Assembly (NCBI GenBank): GCA_013178125.1
Contig: JABLXJ010000012.1
Coordinates: forward strand, 1-64,000
Reading direction: 5' to 3'
DNA from: Bacillota bacterium
Lineage (GTDB): Bacteria; Bacillota; SHA-98; Ch115; JABLXJ01
Length of the DNA: 64,000 nt
A program made the translations under genes and the position numbers. Of the stretch, positions 56,755 through 64,000 are shown one piece after another. Each line of letters begins with the position of its first letter. The first letter of the stretch is position 1. Under the pieces are notes generated by a model, which searched no databases, had not been told where the DNA came from, and saw only the letters and a program-made list of their open reading frames with translations.

Positions 56755-57984
56755 TTATATGCGGCGCCCGGATGGGGCTGGACCATCCTCATACTCGCAC
56801 TCGCCGGGACCCCTTGAGGCGATGATAGAGCACCCCGAAGCAACCAGCATGCCGGCCACGCCAAGGAGCACACCGCTCCCGTAGAATGAGCTTGCAAGGC
56901 CGAACCTCTCCCCGAGGAATCCCCCCATGAGCGGGCCCACTACAGCGCCCACCGCGGTGACGCTGTTCAAAACGCCATAAGCCCTGCCACGCGCCTCCTT
57001 GGGGCTCGCGTAGGCGATAAGCACGTTGGCCGTCACAGAGATGGCCGCGTTAACGAAACCGAAGAGGAACCTGAGGAGGCCCAGGGTAAGAGCCGACCTA
57101 GTGAAAGCCTGGAGAGCAGTGAGGACCCCGCCTGCTATGAGGGCTCCTTCGAGAGCCGCGGGGTACCTCGCGTGGGGCATGCGCGAAGCCAGCGGAGCGC
57201 CTATGGCTGTCGATATGCCCACCAGGGAAAAGATAACCCCAGTTATCATCTCCACATTGTTTGTTACCATCTGGTCAATGAAGAGCGGGAGCGTGGGCTG
57301 TATCGCAAGGATTCCCGCCTGCACAAGGAAGAGAACCGCGTAAAGAAGCCTCAGCGCCGGGTTTTCCAGCGTTGACTTGATATCAGTCATCACGGTAGAA
57401 CGCACCGTGGATCGCGTCACATTCTCCGAGGCCATAAAAAAGCCAAGGAACGACGCGATCGCCAGCAGGGCCGCGGCAAAGAAAAAGGTCCCCCTTATGC
57501 CTATGAGCTGGGCGATAGCCCCGCCGACTACAGGGCCGCAGATTAGCCCCACGGCATTCGCCGTCTGCACCATCCCCAGAGCAAACCCGAGGTCGTCCTC
57601 GGGCGTGGTGGTCGCAACGAGGGCTATGGCGGCCGGGATGTAGCCGGATACCAGGCCGTTCACGCCACGAAGCACAAATAGCTGGATATGGTCACGGGCG
57701 ATGCCCATCAGGATATAGGTGGCCGCTATCCCCAGGCCCGAGCGCATGAGCATGATCCGCTTGCCATACCGGTCCGAGAGCGAGCCCCAGATCGGAGCCA
57801 TCACACCGAAAGTCAGAAAATTTATAGAAAACATGAGCCCCGACCATATCGATATATTCCGGGCCAGGCCGAGCTCGGAAAGGTACATGGGGAGAAATGG
57901 CATCGTGAGAGAGAAAGCTATCTGGGCGATCAGGGTCCCGGCAGAGAGCACCCAGACGTTGCGCCGCCATTGCATCCATTGCAT
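56755..57984 (-). CDS. Major facilitator superfamily transporter
   Basis: This 409-residue transporter has 12 predicted helices. The loop 2-3 motif GVMAPIWGSLSDRYGKRIMLMRSGLG is the MFS signature, and the drug/H+ antiporter-like segment FVLRGVNGLVSGYIPAAIALVATTTPEDDLGFALGMVQTANAVGLICGPVVGG contains motif C. It resembles MdtG/YttB-type multidrug exporters. No regulator gene is adjacent. It precedes the phospholipase-C-like gene by 55 bp on the same strand. Confidence 0.92.
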   Translation of the reverse strand: MQWMQWRRNVWVLSAGTLIAQIAFSLTMPFLPMYLSELGLARNISIWSGLMFSINFLTFGVMAPIWGSLSDRYGKRIMLMRSGLGIAATYILMGIARDHIQLFVLRGVNGLVSGYIPAAIALVATTTPEDDLGFALGMVQTANAVGLICGPVVGGAIAQLIGIRGTFFFAAALLAIASFLGFFMASENVTRSTVRSTVMTDIKSTLENPALRLLYAVLFLVQAGILAIQPTLPLFIDQMVTNNVEMITGVIFSLVGISTAIGAPLASRMPHARYPAALEGALIAGGVLTALQAFTRSALTLGLLRFLFGFVNAAISVTANVLIAYASPKEARGRAYGVLNSVTAVGAVVGPLMGGFLGERFGLASSFYGSGVLLGVAGMLVASGCSIIASRGPGECEYEDGPAPSGRRI

Positions 57985-58196
57985 TATTCTAACTACACCT
58001 CGTATGCTGCCGCGACTAAAGGGATCTCCTGCAATACCCGATAATACCCTGGTAATACACTGATCTTCCCGCGCCGGCCCCGCGACCGGGGCGGGTCCAG
58101 TCTATCCGGACTATGCTATCCGGACTATAAAGTTATTATACAACCAGAAGGTGGCAAATACAAGCTAACGGCTGAGCCATGCCACAACATGCCGCG

Positions 58197-59141
58197 TTAT
58201 GCTGCACGGCGATGCCGCCACCACCACATGAATGCCGCGAGCGCTACCGCTGCGACCAGGGCGACCACGGCGCCGACGGTCTCCATACCCCCGCCGATCC
58301 CAGATTCCGATACAGGGTGGATCGTGGCCAGGGTCCCGCGAGCGAGGTTATACGAGCTGAGCATCGCCTCTTGGGAATACCTCCCCCGGGCCAGCGCCAG
58401 CATGTCTATAACATTCGGGTCGAAGTCGAGATCGCTCCCGCCCCCGAAGACCCAGCTCCCGGGCTTCTCCATGACCGGGCGGTAATCGTCGATCCCAAAG
58501 GCGTCCTGGGAACCTATGAGTACATAGTAACGCCAGCGTGACGTCGGCTCGCCCAGAATGGCTCTTGGGACCGCCACCCTTATAGTCTTGCTCTGCGGGA
58601 GGACCTCCGCCCTGACTCCTTCAGAGACCCCTTTGCTTTCGGCCGTATCCCGCGCAGTAAATACCCTGCTGCCGCCCCATCCCAGCACTTTGACCTGAAA
58701 ATCCCACGCATATCTCTTGTCAAAGGCCACCTGGGCGCCGGGCTTTAAGGTCTGGGTCCTACCCTCCCCGCTTACGCTATCAATGTAGATGTTGATCAGC
58801 TGGTGGCTGAAGCCCTCGGGCGCATTCCAGGGGTTGGTTATCTCCTTGAAGGTCGAGTCGAAGTACACATACTCTGAATTATAGCTGACAGAGAAATGGA
58901 TGAGGTCAAACAGGCCATCGTGCTGAAATACCTTGTGCAGCGGGTAGACGTATGAACCTGGACCGTGATCATCGCCCTCGGGGTCGTCCATGTCGAAAAC
59001 GACTCTCGCCTGGCCCTGTGCCTGCAGCTGCCCCTCGAGGTAGGTCCCAAAGAGGATAAATAAAAAAAGTGCTAGTGCCAGCGTCAGGAGAACAATGATA
59101 AGCGACCGTGCAATATTAAGCTGTTGCCGGCCCCTCGACAT
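58197..59141 (-). CDS. Membrane-anchored Glucodextran_C-like protein
   Basis: This 314-residue protein has an N-terminal signal/anchor helix (SLIIVLLTLALALFLFILFGTYL) and a C-terminal membrane helix followed by a basic tail (VGAVVALVAAVALAAFMWWWRHRRAA). The beta-rich region between them matches the C-terminal binding module of glucodextranase and pullulanase-like enzymes: DMDDPEGDDHGPGSYVYPLHKVFQHDGLFDLIHFSVSYNSEYVYFDSTFKEITNPWNAPEGFSHQLINIYID. It probably binds surface polysaccharide from the outer face of the membrane. No catalytic domain is present. GGGGAGGGG precedes the ATG. Confidence 0.82.
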   Translation of the reverse strand: MSRGRQQLNIARSLIIVLLTLALALFLFILFGTYLEGQLQAQGQARVVFDMDDPEGDDHGPGSYVYPLHKVFQHDGLFDLIHFSVSYNSEYVYFDSTFKEITNPWNAPEGFSHQLINIYIDSVSGEGRTQTLKPGAQVAFDKRYAWDFQVKVLGWGGSRVFTARDTAESKGVSEGVRAEVLPQSKTIRVAVPRAILGEPTSRWRYYVLIGSQDAFGIDDYRPVMEKPGSWVFGGGSDLDFDPNVIDMLALARGRYSQEAMLSSYNLARGTLATIHPVSESGIGGGMETVGAVVALVAAVALAAFMWWWRHRRAA

Positions 59142-59312
59142 CAGAAACCCCTCCCCGGTCTCCGGTCTTCTTTATATTTTATATGCCTCCATTTCCTCCT
59201 CACCATACGGTGATAACGCTAACACTAGATTATTCGCCAGCCCTCAAAGTATTCCTGGGGCATGGGGCCACGGGGGTGGCGAGCCCTCCACCCCCGTCAA
59301 TGTCCCTGTCAA

Positions 59313-60275
59313 TCACGCCGGCGCAAGCTTGAGGGCCAGCGTCGCCGCTCCCACGATCCCGGCGTCCGACCCCAGCTGGGCTGGCACTATCCTCACAGCC
59401 TCCCGGGCCCCCTCAACGGCCCGCTCCCTCACAGTTGTACGCACGGTATCAAACAACATATCCCCTATCCTCGAAACCCCGCCGCCTATGACCACAACCT
59501 CGGGGTTCAGTATGTTTACCAGGTTGGTAACCCCGAGGCCCAGATAGGTGGCTGCCTCGCGGATGATGGCCAGCGCCACGCCATCGCCGGCCAAAGTAGC
59601 CCTGGCCACGACCTCTGCGTTGACGCCTGCATCCCCCCCGGCGATCTCCCGGATCATCGTCTTCTCGCCCGCGGCTATGGCTTCACGAGCCATGCGCGCT
59701 ATCGCCGTCCCAGAGGCCATGGCCTCGAGGCAGCCATACTGCCCACACCCGCATTGCGGGCCATCAGGCTTTATTATCGTATGGCCAACCTCTCCGGCCA
59801 CGAATGTAGATCCGCTGTAGACATCACCATTGATTATAATCCCACCGCCAATGCCGGTGCTCACGGTTATGTAGATCATGTTCTTCGCGCCCTGCCCCGC
59901 GCCGAACCTCAGCTCACCTAGGGCTGCGAGATTCGCGTCGTTTTCGAGGTAGACCGGGATGCCAAGCTCAGCTTCGACCATGTCCTTAACAGGGACATTA
60001 TGCCACTTGAGGTTGGGAGCGAAAATCACCACTCCGCTTACCGGATTCAACGGGCCTGGGCTCCCGATACCGATCCCTCTAACGTCGCCCGCAGCTATGC
60101 CGAGCGTCGCCATAACCTCCGTGATCCCGCCAGAAATCCGGGATATGACGGGGCCCACCCCCTCGCCTGGCAGGGTCGGCCTGGTGAGCCGCGCCGCTAT
60201 GTTTCCCTCGGCATCCATGACGCCAAAGGCGATCTTCGTGCCCCCCAGGTCAACCCCGATAACCCATCTCTTCAT
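59313..60275 (-). CDS. ROK-family glucokinase/sugar kinase
   Basis: This roughly 320-residue kinase has the phosphate motif VIGVDLGGTKIAFGVMD, the substrate region GIGSPGPLNPVSGVVIFAPNLKWHNVPVKDMVE, the ENDANLAALGE active-site block, and the ROK zinc cluster GHTIIKPDGPQCGCGQYGCLEAMASGTA. Glucose is the likely substrate, given the nearby phosphoglucose isomerase. I chose the ATG at 60275 behind GGGGGT. An in-frame extension to 60362 translates a purine-rich microsatellite (ETETGIETEKLRWRWRW) and is not part of the family. Confidence 0.92.
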   Translation of the reverse strand: MKRWVIGVDLGGTKIAFGVMDAEGNIAARLTRPTLPGEGVGPVISRISGGITEVMATLGIAAGDVRGIGIGSPGPLNPVSGVVIFAPNLKWHNVPVKDMVEAELGIPVYLENDANLAALGELRFGAGQGAKNMIYITVSTGIGGGIIINGDVYSGSTFVAGEVGHTIIKPDGPQCGCGQYGCLEAMASGTAIARMAREAIAAGEKTMIREIAGGDAGVNAEVVARATLAGDGVALAIIREAATYLGLGVTNLVNILNPEVVVIGGGVSRIGDMLFDTVRTTVRERAVEGAREAVRIVPAQLGSDAGIVGAATLALKLAPA

Positions 60276-60407
60276 TGCTGACCCCCATCTCCATCTCCAT
60301 CTCAACTTCTCCGTCTCTATCCCCGTCTCCGTCTCTATCTCCTTTTTTAGCTCTATTCCCATCCCGAATACCGAATATTCATGCTCGAGGGGCTTGCGAC
60401 CCGCCGC

Positions 60408-61484
60408 CTACTTGACCTTCGCGAGCTCGCCCTTGAGATAGTCGATGGCAGCTACCGGCGTGGGATCCACGCCATAAAGGAATGCCAGATATGCGCTGGC
60501 GAAATCTCCCACATAGATGAGGGACAAGAGCCGTGCCAGCTCTGACCCGCCCGTGCTCCACACCTCATCGATGCCTGAAGCATTGGCCATCAAGGACTTT
60601 GTTATCTCCATCCGCTTCTGGACCCTCGGATGATCTCCCTTATCGCGAAGGAGGACGACATAGAGCTGACCTGCTATGCCCCTGGGCGCGCCCCAGCCCA
60701 CCGTCTCATTATGGTTCATTTCGGGGAAAATATTAGAGACGGCATAGGTCTTGCTATTTTCGTTGATCTGGCACTTCCAGCGGAGGGCCGCCGTGCCCGG
60801 CCACCCGGACGATCCATAGATAACTGGAATCTTATCCAACATCCTCGCGGCAAGCCTCTTGCTCTGATTGACAGACCCCGGAGATTCGGGTCCGAGAACC
60901 TTTCGAAGCTCAATGAGGACATCGACTGCTTCCGCGAGATCCCCTGACTTGTCCGCAATGAGGCCAAGTTTTCCCAGGACGGCCAGCGTCGGAATGAAGA
61001 GGTAACCCAGAGCGGCCCTGGGAACAAGCGTTCCCGGTATCCTTATCACCGGCACCCCGTCACCTGCAGCCAGCTCCGCGAGCTTCCCTCCCGATGTGAT
61101 ACAGAGAATCTTCGCGTTCCTCGCTCTAGCCGCCTGATATGAGCTTATGGTCTCTTCCGTGTTCCCTGAATAGCTCGAGGCAATAACCAGCGAATCCCTA
61201 TCAACAAACCCCGGCAGGTCGTAATCCCGGCTCACGACAACAGGAATGTTGAGTTCAGGTCCGGCCAGGGTCCTCAGGAGATCCCCGCCGATGGCCGAGC
61301 CGCCGAGCCCCGCCACAACGATATTGCGAGCCGCTGCAAAATCGCCGGGGATGTCCACCCTGGATGCCATCTCCCACGCCTCCCGGCACTGCTCGGGCAG
61401 GCCCTGTATGAATCCCATCATCCCGCGCGGATCAGCCTTCTTCATAGTCTCGACATCGTCCAGATTTATATTTGCCTGTGTCAT
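60408..61484 (-). CDS. Bifunctional phosphoglucose/phosphomannose isomerase
   Basis: This 358-residue protein belongs to the two-SIS-domain PGI/PMI family found in archaea and some bacteria. Key segments are IVVAGLGGSAIGGDLLRTL, VIASSYSGNTEETISSYQAARARNAKILCITSGGKLAELA, VPRAALGYLFIP, YAVSNIFPEMNHNETVGWG and YLAFLYGVDPTPVAAIDYLKGEL. It interconverts glucose-6-P or mannose-6-P with fructose-6-P. It supplies both glycolysis and the sugar-nucleotide pathway, and precedes the ROK kinase gene on the same strand. Confidence 0.94.
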   Translation of the reverse strand: MTQANINLDDVETMKKADPRGMMGFIQGLPEQCREAWEMASRVDIPGDFAAARNIVVAGLGGSAIGGDLLRTLAGPELNIPVVVSRDYDLPGFVDRDSLVIASSYSGNTEETISSYQAARARNAKILCITSGGKLAELAAGDGVPVIRIPGTLVPRAALGYLFIPTLAVLGKLGLIADKSGDLAEAVDVLIELRKVLGPESPGSVNQSKRLAARMLDKIPVIYGSSGWPGTAALRWKCQINENSKTYAVSNIFPEMNHNETVGWGAPRGIAGQLYVVLLRDKGDHPRVQKRMEITKSLMANASGIDEVWSTGGSELARLLSLIYVGDFASAYLAFLYGVDPTPVAAIDYLKGELAKVK

Positions 61485-61725
61485 CTCGTCGGATAAACCC
61501 CCTTATCTCATCCTTATCTCACGGTCTCATGGTCCTATGCCGTAATCTAACGCCTAATGCCGCAATCTAACGCGGAGAAAACACCGCAATGCGCTATAAA
61601 GGGATAGTCAGGAATATAATTCCCAACTATCCCTTGCCCAAACGCGTCAAGCCGGTTTTCTAGGTTGCAAGATTACACCTCGTCACCGGATTACGCCTCT
61701 GCGCGGCCTTCCGGCCTTCCGCTAC

Positions 61726-62826
61726 CTACCTGATAGCCCTCTCGGTCTTCTTATCGAACAAGTGGGCCTGATCGGTGTTGAAGACAACCTGGATATCAGC
61801 ACCGTCAGTGGCGCGCGTCTTTGCATCGACCCTCGCGACAAAGGACTGCGGGCCATTCGACAGATACAGGTAAGCCTCCGAACCCATCGGCTCCATGACA
61901 TCCACCGTGGCCTTGACGATCCTGTCAGCCACAGGATTGGGGACAAGATCCTTATCGTCGATATGCTCAGGCCGGATCCCGAAGATCACTTCCTTGCCCA
62001 CATACTCCCCGATCCGCTCGAACCTGTTTGCGGGGAGCTTCACCTTGAAGCTCTCGCAGTCGGCGTAATAATCGTCACCCTCCTTGGTAATCCTGGCATC
62101 CAAGAAGTTCATTGCGGGACTGCCGATGAACCCGGCGACGAAAACGTTATCCGGGTGGGAGTATATCTGAAGCGGCGCGCCAACCTGCTGTATGAAACCA
62201 TCCTTCATGACCACGATCCGGTCGCCCATCGTCATGGCCTCGGTCTGGTCGTGGGTTACATAGATGATGGTCGTCTGCAGCCTGTTGTGCAGCTTGCTGA
62301 GCTCAGATCTCATCTGCACCCTGAGCTTTGCATCAAGGTTTGAAAGCGGCTCATCCATCAAGAATACCTTTGGCTCGCGGACTATAGCGCGTCCTAGGGC
62401 AACCCTCTGTCGCTGGCCGCCAGACAGCTCCTTGGGCTTCCGGTTGAGAAGGTTCTCGATGCCCAGGATCCGGGCCGCCTCCTTCACCCGCTTGTCGATC
62501 TCGGCTTTGGGGAACCTGCGCAGTTTGAGACCAAACGCCATGTTATTATATACATCCATGTGGGGATATAGCGCGTAGTTCTGGAAGACCATTGCGATAT
62601 CCCGGTCCTTGGGGGGCACATCATTTACCACGTTATCCCCGATATAGATGCTTCCGCTCGTGATTTCCTCGAGGCCGGCAACCATCCTCAAGGTTGTGGA
62701 CTTGCCGCACCCGGAGGGACCTACCAGCACAAGAAATTCCTTGTCCTTTATTTCCAAAGTAGCGTCATTAACCGCAATGACGTTACCGAATGCTTTAGTA
62801 ACATGGTCGAGAAATACTCTCGCCAT
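61726..62826 (-). CDS. MsmX/UgpC-type sugar ABC transporter ATPase
   Basis: This 366-residue ATPase carries Walker A GPSGCGKSTTLRMVAG, signature LSGGQRQRVALGRAIV, Walker B VFLMDEPLSNLDAKLR, H-loop IIYVTHDQTEAM, and a C-terminal TOBE-like domain with FGIRPEHI and SNGPQSFVARVDAKT. MsmX-type ATPases energise several carbohydrate importers, so the lack of adjacent permeases is not surprising. I prefer the ATG at 62826, eight bases after AAGGAGG. The ATG at 62832 would touch that site. Confidence 0.95.
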   Translation of the reverse strand: MARVFLDHVTKAFGNVIAVNDATLEIKDKEFLVLVGPSGCGKSTTLRMVAGLEEITSGSIYIGDNVVNDVPPKDRDIAMVFQNYALYPHMDVYNNMAFGLKLRRFPKAEIDKRVKEAARILGIENLLNRKPKELSGGQRQRVALGRAIVREPKVFLMDEPLSNLDAKLRVQMRSELSKLHNRLQTTIIYVTHDQTEAMTMGDRIVVMKDGFIQQVGAPLQIYSHPDNVFVAGFIGSPAMNFLDARITKEGDDYYADCESFKVKLPANRFERIGEYVGKEVIFGIRPEHIDDKDLVPNPVADRIVKATVDVMEPMGSEAYLYLSNGPQSFVARVDAKTRATDGADIQVVFNTDQAHLFDKKTERAIR

Positions 62827-63420
62827 CCTCATGCCTCCTTAAATCGACGTTAAAATAAGCGTAACGTCTACGCGTGATTTGAATCATCCAGTTGAGAATT
62901 GACTAAGAAATCACGTGATTCAATTTCGACCTGATCCCCGGCGACACACCGCCGCCCGGGTTCCCCGCCACCTCTGGCGAGAGCTCCTGTAAAAAGCCCC
63001 AGCTCCAGGGAGCATGCTACGCCTGGCTTCTCACTCGCGACGAAAGGCTATAGTAGACCAAGCTTCAGTCAAGCTCTTTACGCCGGGTCATTATTCGGAT
63101 ATATTGTCATTAATACATTTTTGAATGATCTATTTAAATTCAGGAATGAGATCTCCCCCCTCCAATCCCCCTTTCATAACGCATATCCCACGCAATTCAT
63201 GTCAAACCGAGATATCTTCAGGTGTTTCTGCGGTTTCAGGAGCCGGACTGTATAACACACCTGAGAACCCCTGGTAACGGCCCTGTCCCCCATTAAGGCC
63301 ATTTCTGATATTACTTATTCAACAAAAGTTTCACATATCCTCCTTAGATTTGAGGATTTTTTGTGTTTTAAGGGCTAATCCAGGTCAAATCAACACCACA
63401 ATAATTATATCATATTTGAA
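62827..63420. other. Gene-poor region before the barrel-like gene
   Basis: No gene is seen in about 590 bp. An AATCACGTGATT palindrome lies at 62909-62920, and a related 'gtgatttgaatca' at about 62875-62887. The repeated GTGATT/AATCAC half-sites upstream of the sugar ABC ATPase gene could be operator sites. The rest is AT-rich and unremarkable. Confidence 0.45.
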
Positions 63421-63448
63421 AGTCCCCGGGGCATCAACCCCGGGGACT
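63421..63448 (-). terminator. Terminator hairpin after the barrel-like gene
   Basis: AGTCCCCGGGG and CCCCGGGGACT form a perfect 11-bp stem around a 6-base loop. On the minus strand it is followed by 'tttcaaatat'. A second small hairpin (aggagg/cctcct, about 63454-63474) lies between it and the gene end at 63551. Confidence 0.7.
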
Positions 63449-63550
63449 CGTGTGCAAGGAGGGTATCCTCCTGCAAGAAGGGAGGAGGTTTTAGTATTAT
63501 GTTGTATGCTGTATTATGTGCTGCGTTACATGCTACGTATGTTTCGGTGA

Positions 63551-64000
63551 CTAGAACTCGATCTTGAGGCCTGCAGTGGCCGAGAGGCCGTCAACTATGT
63601 CGTCATCGTAGCCCTTGTCGTAATTCACCGCGAATTTGATCCCGTTGGGCGCGGTGTAAGCCACGCTGCCGAGGTAGCTGCGGTCGTCGCCCTGCACCTT
63701 CGCCTTGCCCGTCAGCTCAACGGCGTTGAGTATGGGCACGGGCACCGTCGTGCTGGCCTCGACCTTGTGCTCAGCCGGGGCGTTGCTCTTCATGGTCAGG
63801 TCGTATTTAGCGTCTACACTAAGTGGCCCGACTGGGAGAGCCCGCTCCGCCCCGAACGTGATGGTTGTGAGCTCGTCAGGATCGCCCTGGTGTATCGCGC
63901 CCTGGGCCAGCTCATAGCCACCCTTGAGTTTGAAGCCCTCGAACATGGTCTCAGCCTTCACGCCGTAGACCGTCTTGTCGCCCTCGGGCCGCTCGTATAC
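63551..64000 (-). CDS. C-terminal part of a beta-strand-rich, porin-like protein (partial)
   Basis: The frame is open to the window edge, so only the last 149 or so residues are seen. The sequence alternates polar and hydrophobic residues in 9-12-residue strands separated by short acidic turns (LSVDAKYDLTMKSN, VELTGKAKVQGDDRSYLGSVAYTAPNGIKFAVNYDKGYDDD). It ends LSATAGLKIEF. A terminal Phe after an amphipathic strand is the outer-membrane-barrel signature. The absent N-terminus might carry an S-layer-homology domain, as in diderm Firmicutes. An S-layer or other cell-surface beta protein is the alternative. Confidence 0.6.
   Translation of the reverse strand, partial: VYERPEGDKTVYGVKAETMFEGFKLKGGYELAQGAIHQGDPDELTTITFGAERALPVGPLSVDAKYDLTMKSNAPAEHKVEASTTVPVPILNAVELTGKAKVQGDDRSYLGSVAYTAPNGIKFAVNYDKGYDDDIVDGLSATAGLKIEF

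Overview
The window looks like chromosome from a GC-rich, spore-forming member of the Bacillota (Firmicutes), probably an anaerobic Clostridia- or Limnochordia-like lineage. The evidence is a cggR-gapA-pgk-tpiA-eno-secG glycolytic block, the rapZ/yvcK/whiA set, the sporulation genes spmA and spmB, a SleB-type cell-wall hydrolase, and a K+-type membrane pyrophosphatase. The partial gene at the right edge ends in a beta-strand-like segment with a terminal Phe, as outer-membrane barrels do. This raises, but does not prove, the possibility of a diderm Firmicute. The species cannot be named from the sequence alone.

Layout. 0.4-7 kb: a CsoR-like metal sensor, a nitroreductase, a stand-alone isopropylmalate-dehydrogenase-family enzyme, a DUF4380-like protein, cobO, a methyltransferase and a double-BON protein. 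7.2-9.1 kb: a cobalamin riboswitch ahead of cblT-cblS (alpha-ribazole salvage). 9.2-16.1 kb: a fibronectin-III lipoprotein, an ABC-2 exporter with a LiaF-like protein, thiD, and a DEXX-box ATPase/nuclease behind a perfect 22-bp palindrome. 16.2-17.8 kb: tmRNA, smpB and an HD hydrolase. 18.1-21.6 kb: a LacI regulator with a sugar-phosphate isomerase and a Gfo/Idh/MocA dehydrogenase. 21.7-32.8 kb: a long minus-strand run of housekeeping genes (hppA, secG, eno, tpiA, pgk, gapA, cggR, rpoN, whiA). 33.2-35.2 kb: sleB-like, spmA and spmB on the opposite strand, splitting whiA from yvcK-rapZ. 35.2-40.3 kb: yvcK, rapZ, and nagA flanked by two PHP-domain genes. 40.5-49.6 kb: an alpha-glucan/polysaccharide block with two GH57 enzymes, a DUF4912 protein, a nucleotidyltransferase fused to a degenerate phosphomannomutase-like domain, and a GT4 glycosyltransferase. 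49.8-53.6 kb: a Crp/Fnr regulator and a DUF362 ferredoxin-like gene split by an IS1634-family element. 53.6-64 kb: a BASS transporter, a zinc-phospholipase-C-like protein, an MFS transporter, a Glucodextran_C-type envelope protein, a ROK sugar kinase, phosphoglucose/phosphomannose isomerase, an MsmX-type ATPase and the barrel-like fragment.

The genes centre on sugar handling: uptake ATPase, hexose kinase and isomerase, glycolysis with its regulator, GlcNAc-6-P deacetylation, glucan branching and glycosyl transfer. Gluconeogenesis and cell-envelope control genes (yvcK, rapZ) sit among them.

The most informative non-gene signals are: (1) the exact IS insertion, with 6-bp target duplication, 16-bp terminal repeats and an in-frame reconstruction of the broken gene; (2) a roughly 125-150-bp structured repeat present twice with compensatory base changes; (3) palindrome-rich repeat arrays between genes; and (4) widespread short tandem duplications that also enlarge low-complexity linkers in real proteins. 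I did not find a convincing novel defence or CRISPR system.
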